From Fragilariopsis cylindrus CCMP1102 (taxonomy: Eukaryota > Bacillariophyta > Bacillariophyceae > Bacillariales > Bacillariaceae), in assembly GCA_900095095.1 (NCBI GenBank), contig FMBT01000359.1, forward strand, positions 124,001 to 188,000: a stretch of DNA of 64,000 bases. Direction: 5' to 3'. The position numbers and the translations under genes are program-made. Below the pieces are notes generated by a model that was given only the letters and a program-made list of their open reading frames with translations, searched no databases and had not been told where the DNA came from. This document shows positions 40,526 through 51,200 of the stretch, in pieces (position 1 is the stretch's first letter; every line of letters begins with the position of its first letter).

Positions 40526-42067
40526 ATGTGTCACCACGGTTGTTGCTGTTGTGGGAACATGTGGGGTCGTTGTCGTCGTCGTTGCAGTTGTTCGATTATT
40601 ACGTCGAATAAATGCCTCCGTGGTATTGCCAAGCCCACTCCAGCGATGATTTCGGAGGAAGATCCATCCAAGAATTGTGCTCTTTTCCGTCATCTACCCA
40701 TCCTATCGGGGAGTTTGGCATGGAGATCATTAGGAGCTGTGGCGGAAACTCCGATACACAAATGTCAGTTGCCGTTGATGGGTAGCAGCAGCAGCAACGA
40801 CGATGACGATGACGGTGATGATGACGTAGTAGTAGTGGAAATCTTGATCAAGAGAGAAGATTTAATTTCAAGTAGCTATGGAGGCAATAAGGTTCGTACT
40901 TTACAGCATCAATTGGCTGTTTGTGAAGTGAGAAGAGATGCGGGAGAAACATCCTTCCAGCAATTGGTTTCCTTAGGATCAGGTGGGTCGAATCAAGTCG
41001 TTGCGACGGTAGTACATGCCCGTAAATTGGGTTGGGACAATAAAAAGGAAATGGTGCCATTAACGTCTGCTGGTTTGATAAGGATGAACCAGATTTGGAT
41101 AACACGTTGAATATGTTAAGTGTTTTCAGTTTTCCAAACATTGGATTTACAATGATTGGGGAACAAAGGTGGGACTACTAAAAACATTAAGTGGTATGTA
41201 TAAAGCTTGGACGCAAAAGGAGTTTGTCCCGATGGCGATGGGTGGAAATTGTCCTGTAGGAGTCTTAGGTCAAGTGGGAGGTATTCTGGAGTTGGCAGAA
41301 CAAATTCAAGCGGGAACTAGTCCGGATCCCGATCGAATTTACATACCCATCGGATCTGGATGCACCATTTCTGGTTTGATCTTGGGAGTTTGTATGGCCC
41401 GAGAATTGAATTTACAGGTTTTTATGTCTCCCAACTTTAAGATTGTAGGTTGTAATGTTCACGAAGGATTTGCTCTTTAGATAGAATGGTCGGTATCCAT
41501 ACCAATCCTCTTTTCAAATTTATGCCCTTGACAATCACACACTCTGTGTTAGGGGCGTGTAGAGCTTTAAAACAAATCGGGGGACCCGATCTGGAGAAGA
41601 AAGTTATGGCTTTTATTAAGACCAACGTTGAGATTCGAGCCGATGCTCAAGTCGTTGGTATATATGGAGGGCATTCAGAAAAATCGAGAGAAGCAGCGAC
41701 TCATTACGATGACAAGGGAGTTGTGTTAGATTACAAGACTGGTGAGAAGAAGAAAGGGCTCTGGGTTTGTGGACACTTTGTTGCAAAAGCCTTCTACCCA
41801 TTAATGAAAGATATGGAGGCTGAAATGAAAAGAGATAAAGATGACAATACGGAAAAGGTTCCGCCTAAGTTCATGCTTTGGATGACCAAATCTGCTGTTC
41901 AACCGCTAGGAAATGTCGACGAGTGGTCGAAATTTGCTAAATCAAACGATGCAGTCAAAAAGTGGGCAAGGGAAGGCAAGGCAGAATCAACACTTCGTCC
42001 AGGGACCGTATCCATAGATGATGGTAAAGCCGAAGACTATCGCTCAATCATGACTAAGATATTGTGA
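40526..42067 (+). pseudogene. PLP-dependent D-cysteine desulfhydrase/ACC-deaminase-like enzyme, frame broken
   Basis: Family members break D-cysteine to pyruvate, H2S and ammonia, or ACC to ammonia and 2-oxobutyrate. The PLP-lysine motif SSYGGNKVRTLQ, the LGSGGSNQVVAT block, a RWDY segment, MAMGGNCPVGVLG, the phosphate-binding IPIGSGCTISGLI loop and a C-terminal GIYGGHSEKSREAATHYDD region appear in the right order, but in successive frames. Frame switches occur near 41065-41072, 41172-41178 and 41476-41480; each is equivalent to one missing base, so three losses restore the starting frame. The intervening 41071-41170 piece (WFDKDEPDLDN onward) is clearly coding. Either a young pseudogene or homopolymer-type assembly deletions. 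The N-terminus is uncertain: the first in-frame ATG (40526) gives a Cys-rich MCHHGCCCCGN that may be noise; ATG at 40649 (MISEED) is an alternative. Confidence 0.82.
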
Positions 42068-42689
42068 GACTAACAGTTGTAGGTTTAGATAATATTAATT
42101 GCAGTGTGTATGCTCACTTCGGCTGTAAGTGACTCGCCTGTTTTAATATATATATATATTATATATATACAATACATATATTAATATTTATATTTATATT
42201 TATAGTTTGAGTAGCAGCAATATTCAATATACTACTATTACTATTACTACTAGTACAGCTGTACACACAATTTGGACACAGTTGGGATATTGATGAAAAA
42301 AGAGTATATAATATGGTCACTCTTGAATGATCATGTATTTGAAGACTGAATGACCATCAAAGAATGAAGAAATAGCTGAATAATAACAAAAGAACCAAGT
42401 GACTTACCATCACATAGCACAATATCAAACAAACTTCAGGTTTTCCTCATCACCTGGATCTGTATTATTGATGATTCTTTGCTGACAGATCAGATGTCAG
42501 TATATGTTAGCTAGTTAATAACACAATATATAATGTAAAACAACAACAATACAACATTATTTGATGGAAGCTGGCCGATGGAATTAAAGATCAGCAGATT
42601 GAATACAAAGCAAGAGGGACCACCCAGCAGATAGACAGACGTATTTGATATAAATAAATAAATAATAATCTCTTAATATACAGAGGGTA
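42068..42689. other. Intergenic, AT repeats, no gene seen
   Basis: 620 bp with a TA-rich tract (42145-42205) and TTATAT repeats; no supported gene. Confidence 0.4.
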
Positions 42690-42969
42690 GGGGCCGTATA
42701 GGGGCCCGTAGTCTGGCTAATATTGCTCTACTACAATCTATACCTAATAAACAACCACATACATCATTAGATAGCTCTTGATGACAGCTTTCCATATATA
42801 TATTCTACTTGTAACAATCCAATTGGTTTGAATTGATTCAGCGCCGATCTCTAAAAGGGGCCTCTTATACCAATCAATAGTTTTTTGGTAATTACGCACA
42901 TAATGGATAATTAAATATTTAAATTTTTGGCCCTCTAATGACCTTACAAGACTGGGCTGTATTTTCATC

Positions 42970-43055
42970 CCAATCAATTTGATTCTAACAACCAATCTAT
43001 CAATGGAAAGCTTAAATGTAGAGCTATCATTCAATGTATTGGTTAGTTAGTCATG
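42970..43055 (+). repeat. Internal third copy of the MITE arm core
   Basis: CAATTTGATTCTAACA through ATGGAAAGCT and GAGCTATCATTCAATGTAT matches, in direct orientation, the right arm at about 43225-43295 (CAATTGGATTGTTACA, ATGGAAAGCT, GAGCTATCTATTGATGTAT), about 70-75% identical. Confidence 0.7.
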
Positions 43056-43102
43056 TAAAGCGTTATCTATTTTTGGTGCAGCCCACGTGCAGCCCAACAA
43101 AG

Positions 43103-43180
43103 GGTTATTTTTAGCTGTATAAAATAGGCGGGTTTGACCAAGGTTATTTTTAGTTGTATAAAATAGGCGGGTTTAACCAA
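43103..43180 (+). repeat. 39-bp tandem duplication inside the MITE
   Basis: GGTTATTTTTAGCTGTATAA followed by AATAGGCGGGTTT starts at 43103 and again at 43142, differing at two positions. Confidence 0.95.
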
Positions 43181-43374
43181 AAAAACCTTACCCTTTTATG
43201 AGATTGGCTTAAAATCAATCCATACCAATTGGATTGTTACAAGTAAAATATCTATGGAAAGCTGACATCAAGAGCTATCTATTGATGTATGCGGTTGTTT
43301 GTTGGGTACAGATTGTAGTGGAGCTATTTTAGCCAGAATTGATTCTTGCGCGTTAAGGGTCGCTATATGGCCCC

Positions 43375-43849
43375 TAGTTAACTAAGGGATATATATGTAC
43401 TTATATATATATATATTATTGTAGAATATACTACAGGTATATTACAAAGCTCTTTCCACAAGTAAACACAATTACTGTTTAATATTAAAACTGATTACAC
43501 GACTGAAATCAAATTCGCCGAATCACGCACAGTTTTGTGTCACGAAGAAAAATTCAACGACTAAACAGTATCGCTCGTCAACGAAACACAACGTATGAAA
43601 AGATGATGGGCACATGACAAAATTCAAACTCAATTAACAAAATCTTAAGATTCTGATCAGTTAGAAATTGACCATCGGTTCAACCGTCCCTCAAAGTCGT
43701 CACAGACTTAGATCTTCTACTTTACGCTTGTCGCCAGAGAGATATACATTCACATTGTAAGCATAAATATCATAAAGGATCGTAAAATATTATAGTCCAA
43801 TCCTATTAAGTTATCTTAACGAGTATTTTTATCATCGAAAACATCTTCC
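43375..43849. promoter_or_regulatory. Upstream region of the first four-TM paralogue
   Basis: 475 bp between the MITE and the ATG at 43850; AT dinucleotide run near 43390-43416; no defined site. The MITE is therefore within 500 bp upstream of the gene. Confidence 0.3.
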
Positions 43850-44921
43850 ATGTCCAGCTCTGAATTATACAAGGGAGGCTCCCCTGCGGTGACAAACCCC
43901 CCATCCAAGGCACTCAATAATGTGTTCTCATTCGCATGGTTGGCCTGTGGCATCTTGACGGTTCTTATTCCTCTTATTTTCCGTACCTTGAAGATGAATA
44001 ACTATAAAAACATGTACTACATGTACAACTGGGAAGAAGCCCAACAAGACTATCAAGAACAACAAGAACAGTACTACCAACAGTATTCTGAAAACAATTA
44101 CGCGCAAGAGTACGGCCAAGGCAACTACCAATACCAGTGGGAACAAATGCAAGGATCGTATGATATCAACCAATGTAAATGGTACCAACTTAACTGTTTC
44201 CCATACTACATCAACGAAAATGGAGAACCAGAACCTTCCGCAGGCTGGGTAAGTTTATGAGAAGATTTATGCGTATCAATTTCTTGTACTCTAGAGCCGT
44301 ATAGCCTCCTACCGTTTCAATATCTACCTTCTGTTTAGTTGATGACTGCCTACTGACAAAATATTTTCTAACAATCACTTTCTTCTAACTGAATTCTTTA
44401 CAAATTTACAGTACCCGGCATGGTTCAGTGGATGGACCCAAACCGAGGAGGAACGCGAAGAGATGATGGAGAATGGAGAGACCTCGAACGCAATGATCTT
44501 CGTTTACATCTGGCAAATTCTTATGTTCATTGTCATCGTTGTGTACGGATTCATCGTTATCAGACAAAACCGTGTCGTGACCGGTGTGACTGTTGCTCTT
44601 GTCGTCTTCGCGAATATGTGTTTCTTAGGAATGTGGATGCTCGCAGACGGGTCGATAATCACCGATGGAGAATTCGTCCAAAATACTGGGTTTTACGGCC
44701 AATTTTCCGTATTGATGTTCATCACTAACGCATGGTATGTCATCTTCGGACTTATCTTTTCCGCCTTGTTTGCCATTCGTGGGCATAGCATGCACGATGA
44801 TAGCGAACGTGATACGAAGCCAAAGCAAATCGAAAACAGTGCTCAAAGCTACCGACCATTGGGCGGAGATTCTCCCACAACCAAACGAGAAGCTATCAAT
44901 GCTCCTCCTGTCCTTGTTTAA
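43850..44921 (+). CDS. Four-TM membrane protein of unknown function, paralogue A (with intron)
   Basis: Exons 43850-44248 and 44412-44921, a 163-bp intron with donor GGCTGG/GTAAGT and acceptor TTTACAG/TACCCG; the join gives SAGW/YPAWFSGW and 302 residues. Four hydrophobic segments: VFSFAWLACGILTVLIPLIF near the N-terminus, then MIFVYIWQILMFIVIVVYGF, GVTVALVVFANMCFLGMW and VLMFITNAWYVIFGLIFSAL after a long loop. The loop between TM1 and TM2 is rich in Tyr, Gln and Glu (YQEQQEQYYQQY) and contains a Cys pair NQCKWYQLNCF that may form a disulfide. A cytosolic tail ends with ETSAQ-like polar residues and AINAPPVLV. No known family; the paralogue at 45738 confirms the frame. N-terminus lacks a cleavable signal; TM1 may act as anchor. 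Confidence 0.85.
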
Positions 44922-45737
44922 GTTCCGATAAGGAAATGAAATGCACTGAAATGGAATGAAATGGAATGAAATTAAGAAGATCCTTGTAAAAAACACCGAA
45001 AGAATGATCATTCTTTGCTTGTTGTTGTGATAAAATGTCTTACATACTACATATAATAGTAACTAATAGTACTAATAATAAAAACGAAAATATAATTTAA
45101 CAAAATACTACATATTTAAGATATATCTATTAAATAATGTAGGACCCTACCCTACAAATATAGTGTATATCATCAAAAAAATAGCTACGCATCTATACTA
45201 TAATAGATTATCATTTCCCGGAGAAGTATATATAGAATTAGTGGATAGAGCTTCCAAGAGGAACAATGATTACTGCATAAAGCGTATTCATTTCATATGC
45301 AACAATCGTCTATTTCCATCAAGCCCTCAAAGGGAGCTACAGTAGCTCCCAAAGGAGCTACGAATCTATTCAACGAGGCAAAAAATGCTACCGAAAAATT
45401 CGGAGAGTTTCACCTCGCGCGTGCTTGAAAAAAAATTGATGTAGTGTGTTAAGTAATTATGTGAAGTAATTTTTTACTTAGGGAATTTTTGCGACGAATC
45501 TTTGTAATTCCATTGTAAATCGGCGAAATCTCAATGCGTTCAACCTTCACACATCAGTTGGAAAAATCAAAATATACCTAAATTTTTTCTTTGTGTTCCG
45601 GTACTAATCCAACAAAATCGAAGAGAATAAATTACATGTATCACCGATGCTCATACACTCAATAAAACAGTTATTGTTGAGACTATATTCCAACCATCTT
45701 TTTCAACTCCTACCTTTATAAAACTTAAATATTTACC
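44922..45737. other. Intergenic between tandem paralogues, no gene seen
   Basis: 815 bp. A short inverted repeat (GGGAGCTACAGTAGCTCCC near 45331-45350, followed by another AGGAGCTAC) can form a hairpin; no gene seen. Confidence 0.45.
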
Positions 45738-46676
45738 ATGGACCCCTTCGAAAATAGCAAATATACTCGACCACAGCGGTTCAAGCGTGCAATCAGAAGA
45801 TACATCCCAGAAAAGAAGTATGGGTGGGGTCATTCTCCATGTGACAACATGTTTCTTTCTATAGCCTGGGTCGTGTCCGGACTTGTAGCTGTGTTGGGTC
45901 CATTGATTTTTCGTACCATTCACACGAATAAATACAAACAGATTTACATGTCCTATTATTGGGAAGAAGAATATCAAGCCTACGAGGAACAACGTCAGCA
46001 GAACTATGAACAGTATGGTAACAACTACAACTATGGTGGAGCATACATGTACGACGGATCTAATGAGCGTGAATGGGTCGATGTGAACAATTGCAAGTGG
46101 TGGCAATTCAGCTGCTTCTCCTTCTTCGCCAACAGAGAAGGTGAAGCGATGCCGGATCAGGAATGGTATCCAACCTGGTTTAGTGGATTTATCCAGACCG
46201 AAGAGGATCGTCAAGAGATGGAAGCAAACCTCGAACAACCTGGACCACTCAAATTTGTTTACGTATGGCAAGTTCTTATGTTTATTGTAATTGGTTGGTA
46301 CGGAATGTTGGTCATTCGTCAAAATCGCAACCCTACCGGTTTGATTGTAGCTCTACTAGTTTGGGCGAACTTTGCATTCATTTCTATGTGGTTGATGGCC
46401 GATGGGTCGATTGTTACCGATGGACAGCAAGTAAAACGAACTGGTTTCTACGGTCAAATGTCTGTTCTTATCTTTATGTCCAACTTTTGGTACTTCCTCC
46501 ACGGTCTAGCTTTTGTACTCGTCTTTTGGATACGTGCATCATGTTTGGCGGAACAAAGACAGCAAGAAAAAGAAGATAGAGAAGTAAAAGAACAAGAACA
46601 GCGAGAATTGGCAGCAGCCCAGGAGAAGGAGAATAGTGACAGCAGTGGTTACAAAGCACCTGTAACAGAACAATGA
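45738..46676 (+). CDS. Four-TM membrane protein of unknown function, paralogue B (intronless)
   Basis: The 312-residue protein is a tandem paralogue of the 43850-44921 gene, in the same orientation. Shared landmarks are LGPLIFRTIH after TM1 (A: LIPLIFRTLK), a Tyr/Gln/Glu-rich loop, the Cys pair NNCKWWQFSCF, the QEWYPTWFSGF segment that spans the intron site of paralogue A, a FVYVWQVLMFIVIGWYG membrane span with VIRQNRNPTG, and MWLMADGSIVTDG with a KRTGFYGQMSVLIFM segment. The C-terminal tail is a Glu/Gln/Lys coiled-coil-like stretch absent in A. Identity between the two over the membrane half looks near 60%. Cellular location and function unknown; the conserved ADGSIxTDGxxV loop is the likeliest functional part. 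Confidence 0.9.
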   Translation: MDPFENSKYTRPQRFKRAIRRYIPEKKYGWGHSPCDNMFLSIAWVVSGLVAVLGPLIFRTIHTNKYKQIYMSYYWEEEYQAYEEQRQQNYEQYGNNYNYGGAYMYDGSNEREWVDVNNCKWWQFSCFSFFANREGEAMPDQEWYPTWFSGFIQTEEDRQEMEANLEQPGPLKFVYVWQVLMFIVIGWYGMLVIRQNRNPTGLIVALLVWANFAFISMWLMADGSIVTDGQQVKRTGFYGQMSVLIFMSNFWYFLHGLAFVLVFWIRASCLAEQRQQEKEDREVKEQEQRELAAAQEKENSDSSGYKAPVTEQ

Positions 46677-46796
46677 GAACAATGGTAGAAGATTTGAACT
46701 AAAACTTCAAGAGAACACTCCAGGAAATATAGACGACGGCGATAAGGAGTTAACTTGGAACGCTTCTCTCAGGATACCATCATGTAATTAATATAT

Positions 46797-46840
46797 ATAC
46801 ACATACACGTACACGTACACATACACATACACATACACAT
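46797..46840 (+). repeat. ACACAT/ACACGT microsatellite
   Basis: Tandem ACACAT and ACACGT hexamers in the 3' region of paralogue B. Confidence 0.9.
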
Positions 46841-46968
46841 TCTAGTTTATAAATATCATATGACATTCTACACAAATAGTTGTACTCATTTTGATTAGCA
46901 TTTTGTCGCTCATTCTGTAGCTCATCTTGTGTAATATAGATAAGTTAGATAAAGTATCTGGAAAATAG

Positions 46969-47184
46969 TGTAAATGTATCTAGCTACCTAAGTTCACTAG
47001 ACTGAAGACCTTCTATGCTATTAACGTATGTAAATAGTGTTTATTAGAAGAGTGAGCTTAGTTGCTCTCTATGATCGGCTATATCTACTCGTGGTCTGTG
47101 TGTGGTCTGACCCTGGTCGGTCATATCACTCATATGGTCTGTCCTGGTCAGTCATTCCATAGTGACACTCGCCTTACGCCTACA
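46969..47184 (-). repeat. Copia 3' LTR
   Basis: Direct repeat partner of 56248-56465, beginning TGTAAATGTATC on the plus strand and ending CGCCTACA. Confidence 0.93.
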
Positions 47185-47199
47185 CTTCCCCACACTTAC

Positions 47200-49000
47200 A
47201 GAATCTAGAGCATCGGAATTGTACTGTGATGCAGACTGTAATAGTGATATAAGTGGGTTAGATCTGTAAGTGGAGACGGACACATAGTTGATTATGTGTG
47301 CTTTGTCATTAGAATGATCAATATAGGTAGTATATGCCGGTTTGCGTCTTCCCATAAAGACGTCTGTATGCTCGTAAAATTTTGTCCTCCCTGTTGGCTT
47401 GCTCAGAGAATCACTGTAATTTTCATCTGTCGATGTATCGACAAAATCAATGAACTTGTCGTCTGTCCATTGTAATATAATAAAGTGTTTCATTTCTACA
47501 TGTCTTGTTCTTCTTGTTGGTTGTTGTGCATTCGCTAGACGAACTGCACCTTGATTATCTGCTAATATTGGAGTTGGTGCGTCCATAATGATACCAATTT
47601 CTTCTAAAATCCATCGTAAGTATAGCGCTGCTTTTCCAGCGTCTGCCATATTCGTGAATTCAGCTTCTGTTGAACTTTGTGCTATTGTTGGTTGTAATCT
47701 CGTACGATAATAAACTGCTGCTCCTGCTAACATCATAATGATACCACCCATCGATCTCCTTTCAGTTCTGTCTGATGCCCATGTGGTGTCGCATGAACCA
47801 GTGATTTCTAATGCATTCCATTGTTCATCAAATTTATGTAGTTGAGATGGTGCTGATATTGGTGATGGATCTGGTCGTATTGGAAGGTCTATTTGCGGTT
47901 TTGGTCTCCAGTAGGTAAGTCCATCCATTCTTGTTGCGTTGAGGTATCCAAATACTTGCTTGACTGCCTCATAATGTATTTGAGCCGGGTGGTGCGAGTG
48001 TTGGCTTAATGTTATTACTGCTATTGATATATCCACACGACATACTGTTAGTGCATAGATTAATTCACCAATTGTTTGTCTGTAACTAAAACCCATGCGT
48101 TTTTCTAATTCCTTCTGTTCTTTAATTGATTCCGGTCCTCTACTCGATTGTATATCTGATTGGTATTTTGAATCACTTTTCATTGGTGTTGGTGGTGATC
48201 TAATTTTTAAATTACTCCATCCATGATGTGATACAATCTTATCGATATACGTTGCGCAATGGACATGGTTGTAGTATCTTGTTTGTTCCACATTAACTCC
48301 ATTGAATTTTCTAATTGTACCTAATTGATTTAGTGGATTAGTCATACGTTCCTGTATTTGTTTTCCTATTCGGTCGCACTCTGATGAATCTTTGTTGGCT
48401 ACTAGGAAGTCATCGACTTGACGTAGGATGAGTGTCAAGTTGTCTTGGTCATCTCTTTTGTAGTAGAGGCAGGGTTCATGCACTGTTGCTGTAAAGCCTA
48501 ACTCGTCAATGATCATCTTGGAGATGTACTTGTCCCATAGTCGTGGCGATTCCGGGTGTCCTTGTAGTGCTTTTCTAACTGGTATCACATAGCCTTCAGG
48601 TATTGGTTCCTTTCCAAGATGTTCCTCCCACCACTGTTTAAACTGGACGTCTGGTCTCATAAAGAATGGGGATGTTGGTGCTGGTGCCTCTGCAAATGCG
48701 TTGCCTACATCGTAACCCTTACAGATTAGATTCATTGCTGCTGATATTGCCCATGTCAATCGGTGGACTGGTTGTTCCACACACGCTGCATATGTTTCTG
48801 CTAGTGTGATTGCTGCTCCATATCGCGGTCCTCCATTGCATGTGCCTCTTGATTTGCCGTATCGTATCCCCGGTTAGTGGATCTTCCTTGTTAACGTACG
48901 ACCATACCCATGGCAGTACTGTCATCCATTGATCTGATTTGACTGGCTCTCCAAACATGCCAACCTTTTCGTAACGGTCCAGTTGTTTCCATTCTGATTT
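47200..49000 (-). other. Copia reverse transcriptase and RNase H region
   Basis: Part of the 46969-56465 fossil. Recognised from GYDVGNAFAEAP, VRKALQGHPESPRLWDKYIS, RQVDDFLVAN and the RNase H segment AQSSTEAEFTNMADAGKAA with KHFIILQWTDD. Confidence 0.85.
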
Positions 49001-49999
49001 AAGGAAATCATCCCATTCTGGTGTAAGCATAAGTTTATTACGTTTCATTAGGTTTATTCTTACTTTTTCTCTAATTGAATCACCTGAATCGATTTGTTGT
49101 GGCCATTTTGTTTTGTCTACCCATATGTCTTCTTCATTGTTGATGCTGTTGAGGTGATGCGCGATTACATTTAGTTGATCTGATTGTAACGTTGGTACGC
49201 CTTCTCCACTCATTGCGAAGCCTACTAATGATCCAAATTCTAATTTGATTGATGATTGATTATCGATTCTTGCTTGATGAATGGCGTTGATGATGTCTTG
49301 CTCCGTCCTAATTGGTTGATTATTCACTGTTGATATTATTGTCCCTCTTAATCTTCTCTTCCATGATCGAATATGGCGATGGGTTGAGGTTCCAACTTGA
49401 AACTCCACTAATTCCATCGCTTGTTTCATATCAGGGTGTGTAGCTACTATCATTCCTAACGTTGGATGATACGATTTTTCATTTAATGGGATCGTATGCG
49501 ATGTAGTGTGTACATATTTGTTTGTTGATACATCTAATGTTGCCAGTTCATGTTTTAAATCACCTATTTCTGGTCGTCTAAATGCTCTTTTTAGTTTGTT
49601 TACCCTCCTGTCCGTCCATCGTTGTTGTTTCCTGTTCATTGTTGCTGCTGCTGCTGACTGTGTATGGTAGTGGTGAATTCAGTAGATTGCTTTCCAATAT
49701 ATCTGTCGCTGATGGGGATTGCTTATCTTTTAAGTGTAGATCTATCCTTTCAGGGTTCGTGGCAGTTGTGTGGTCGGCGCTTCCGGTAAATACCTCCATT
49801 AGATGCTTTGATGCCGGTGATCGATTCGTCGGTCTGTCTCCATACTGTATCTCATCCTTTGAATCATGCTTAGCTGTTTTGATTGCTCCTGTATTGATAT
49901 CCCAATACTTGATGTTGTGCATAGTATTTTGATACCCAAGGAAGATACCATCATACGACCATGGATTCAACGTTGTTGGTCTACTACCCGGTTTCTTTG

Positions 50000-51200
50000 C
50001 TGTTATCTTGGATCCAAAGTAATTAAGCTGTCAAGTGATGGTATTTGGCCTGAGAATGCTTGTAGTGGTGTCATTTTGATCTTACTATGGTATGTACGAT
50101 TGTACAGCCATGTTGCATGTAATAGTGCGTCAGCCCAAAACTCTGTTCCTAGTCTTGCCGAGTACATCATACATCTCATCCGTTCCTTCAATGTCCTGTG
50201 TGGTCTTTCCACTATCCCATTCTGTGAAGATGCGTCTGCTGCTGTTGAATTGACTTCATATCCGTGAGAGTTACAAAGCTTTGTGAGCTCATGTGATTTG
50301 GATAGTTCACCTCCTCCATCCGTAGTGATTGTCGCTCCAACTTGGTCCGGTAGCAGGTCTCCAAAGAAATCAATGTCATTATCTGTTGGTTGAATGACAT
50401 ACTGTTGTGCTGTCACTGCTTCGTCGAATGCTCTTGACTTGGCTAAATATCCATTACCACTAGTTGTGATGATTGCTTTCGAAGGGTTCGTTGTTCTAAT
50501 GCCATGACGTTTGAGGAATTTGTTGATGTATTCGATTGGTGGATCTTTATTCTTGATTGGATGAGTCCATAGCTTTCTTGATGATACGTCTATGATGGTA
50601 AGGAATCCGATGTATCCGTCTCGACTCTTCGTGATGATTGGTCTTGTTTCACTATTCTTTCCTGCGTCTATTTCCAGATTCGATGGTCCACTTACGAAGG
50701 CTAGGTCCATATGATACGCTTGTCCCGGTATAAAGTTGTCCTTATCTGTTGTTTTTTACCTCCCTTCTTGACCATCTTGCCTCTTTCACAGAATGGACAT
50801 TTGAAAAATGGTGTATTCGTTGGTAGTCAGGAATTCCTTCAACACATTTTCTTGTTTCATTCAAAGTTCGTGTTGAGCAGTGACCCATTCGTTGGTGCCA
50901 TAGTTCCAACTCCTTCATTTTCTGGGTGTATGCCTGGTGTGGTGTGTCCATTGTCTTTAGCTTGACGTCGGTGAATATTGGATGTGCTTCTTCCTTCATC
51001 TGTTCGAAGTGATGGGCTCCAATATCTGTTGCCCATGATTCATTGATTTGTTGATCAATTAATATTCTATCTTCCTTTGCTTGCATGTTGTCATTTCTCT
51101 CCATCTGTAGGTCCCGAATTCGATCCGATCTTCGTGTTACTGCTCGTATAATGTGTTTGTTGTTCAATGAGTGTGGTAGTAGAACCTGGTTGGATGTCAG
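50000..51200 (-). other. Copia gag-pre-integrase and integrase region
   Basis: Part of the same fossil. WHQRMGH zinc-binding motif, then ITTDGGGELSKS and SSQNGIVERPHRTLKERMR of the DDE integrase core. Confidence 0.88.

Larger units (their letters stand above)
42690..43374. mobile_element. MITE-like element with ~165-bp imperfect inverted repeats and TA flanks
   Basis: The left arm (about 42690-42855) and the reverse complement of the right arm (about 43195-43374) share GGGGCC at the tip, CTACTACAATCT, CAACCACATACATCA (or CCGCATACATCA), AGATAGCTCTTGATG, CAGCTTTCCATA and CTTGTAACAATCCAATTGG. Both tips are next to TA, consistent with a TA target-site duplication as made by Tc1/mariner-type transposases. 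The 685-bp element has no coding capacity. Inside it are a third, diverged copy of the arm core and a 39-bp tandem duplication. Confidence 0.8.

Noticed and set aside
42690-43374. Structured non-coding RNA from the inverted repeats
   Set aside because: The arms end at TA dinucleotides with matching GGGGCC tips, which fits a MITE better than an RNA gene.
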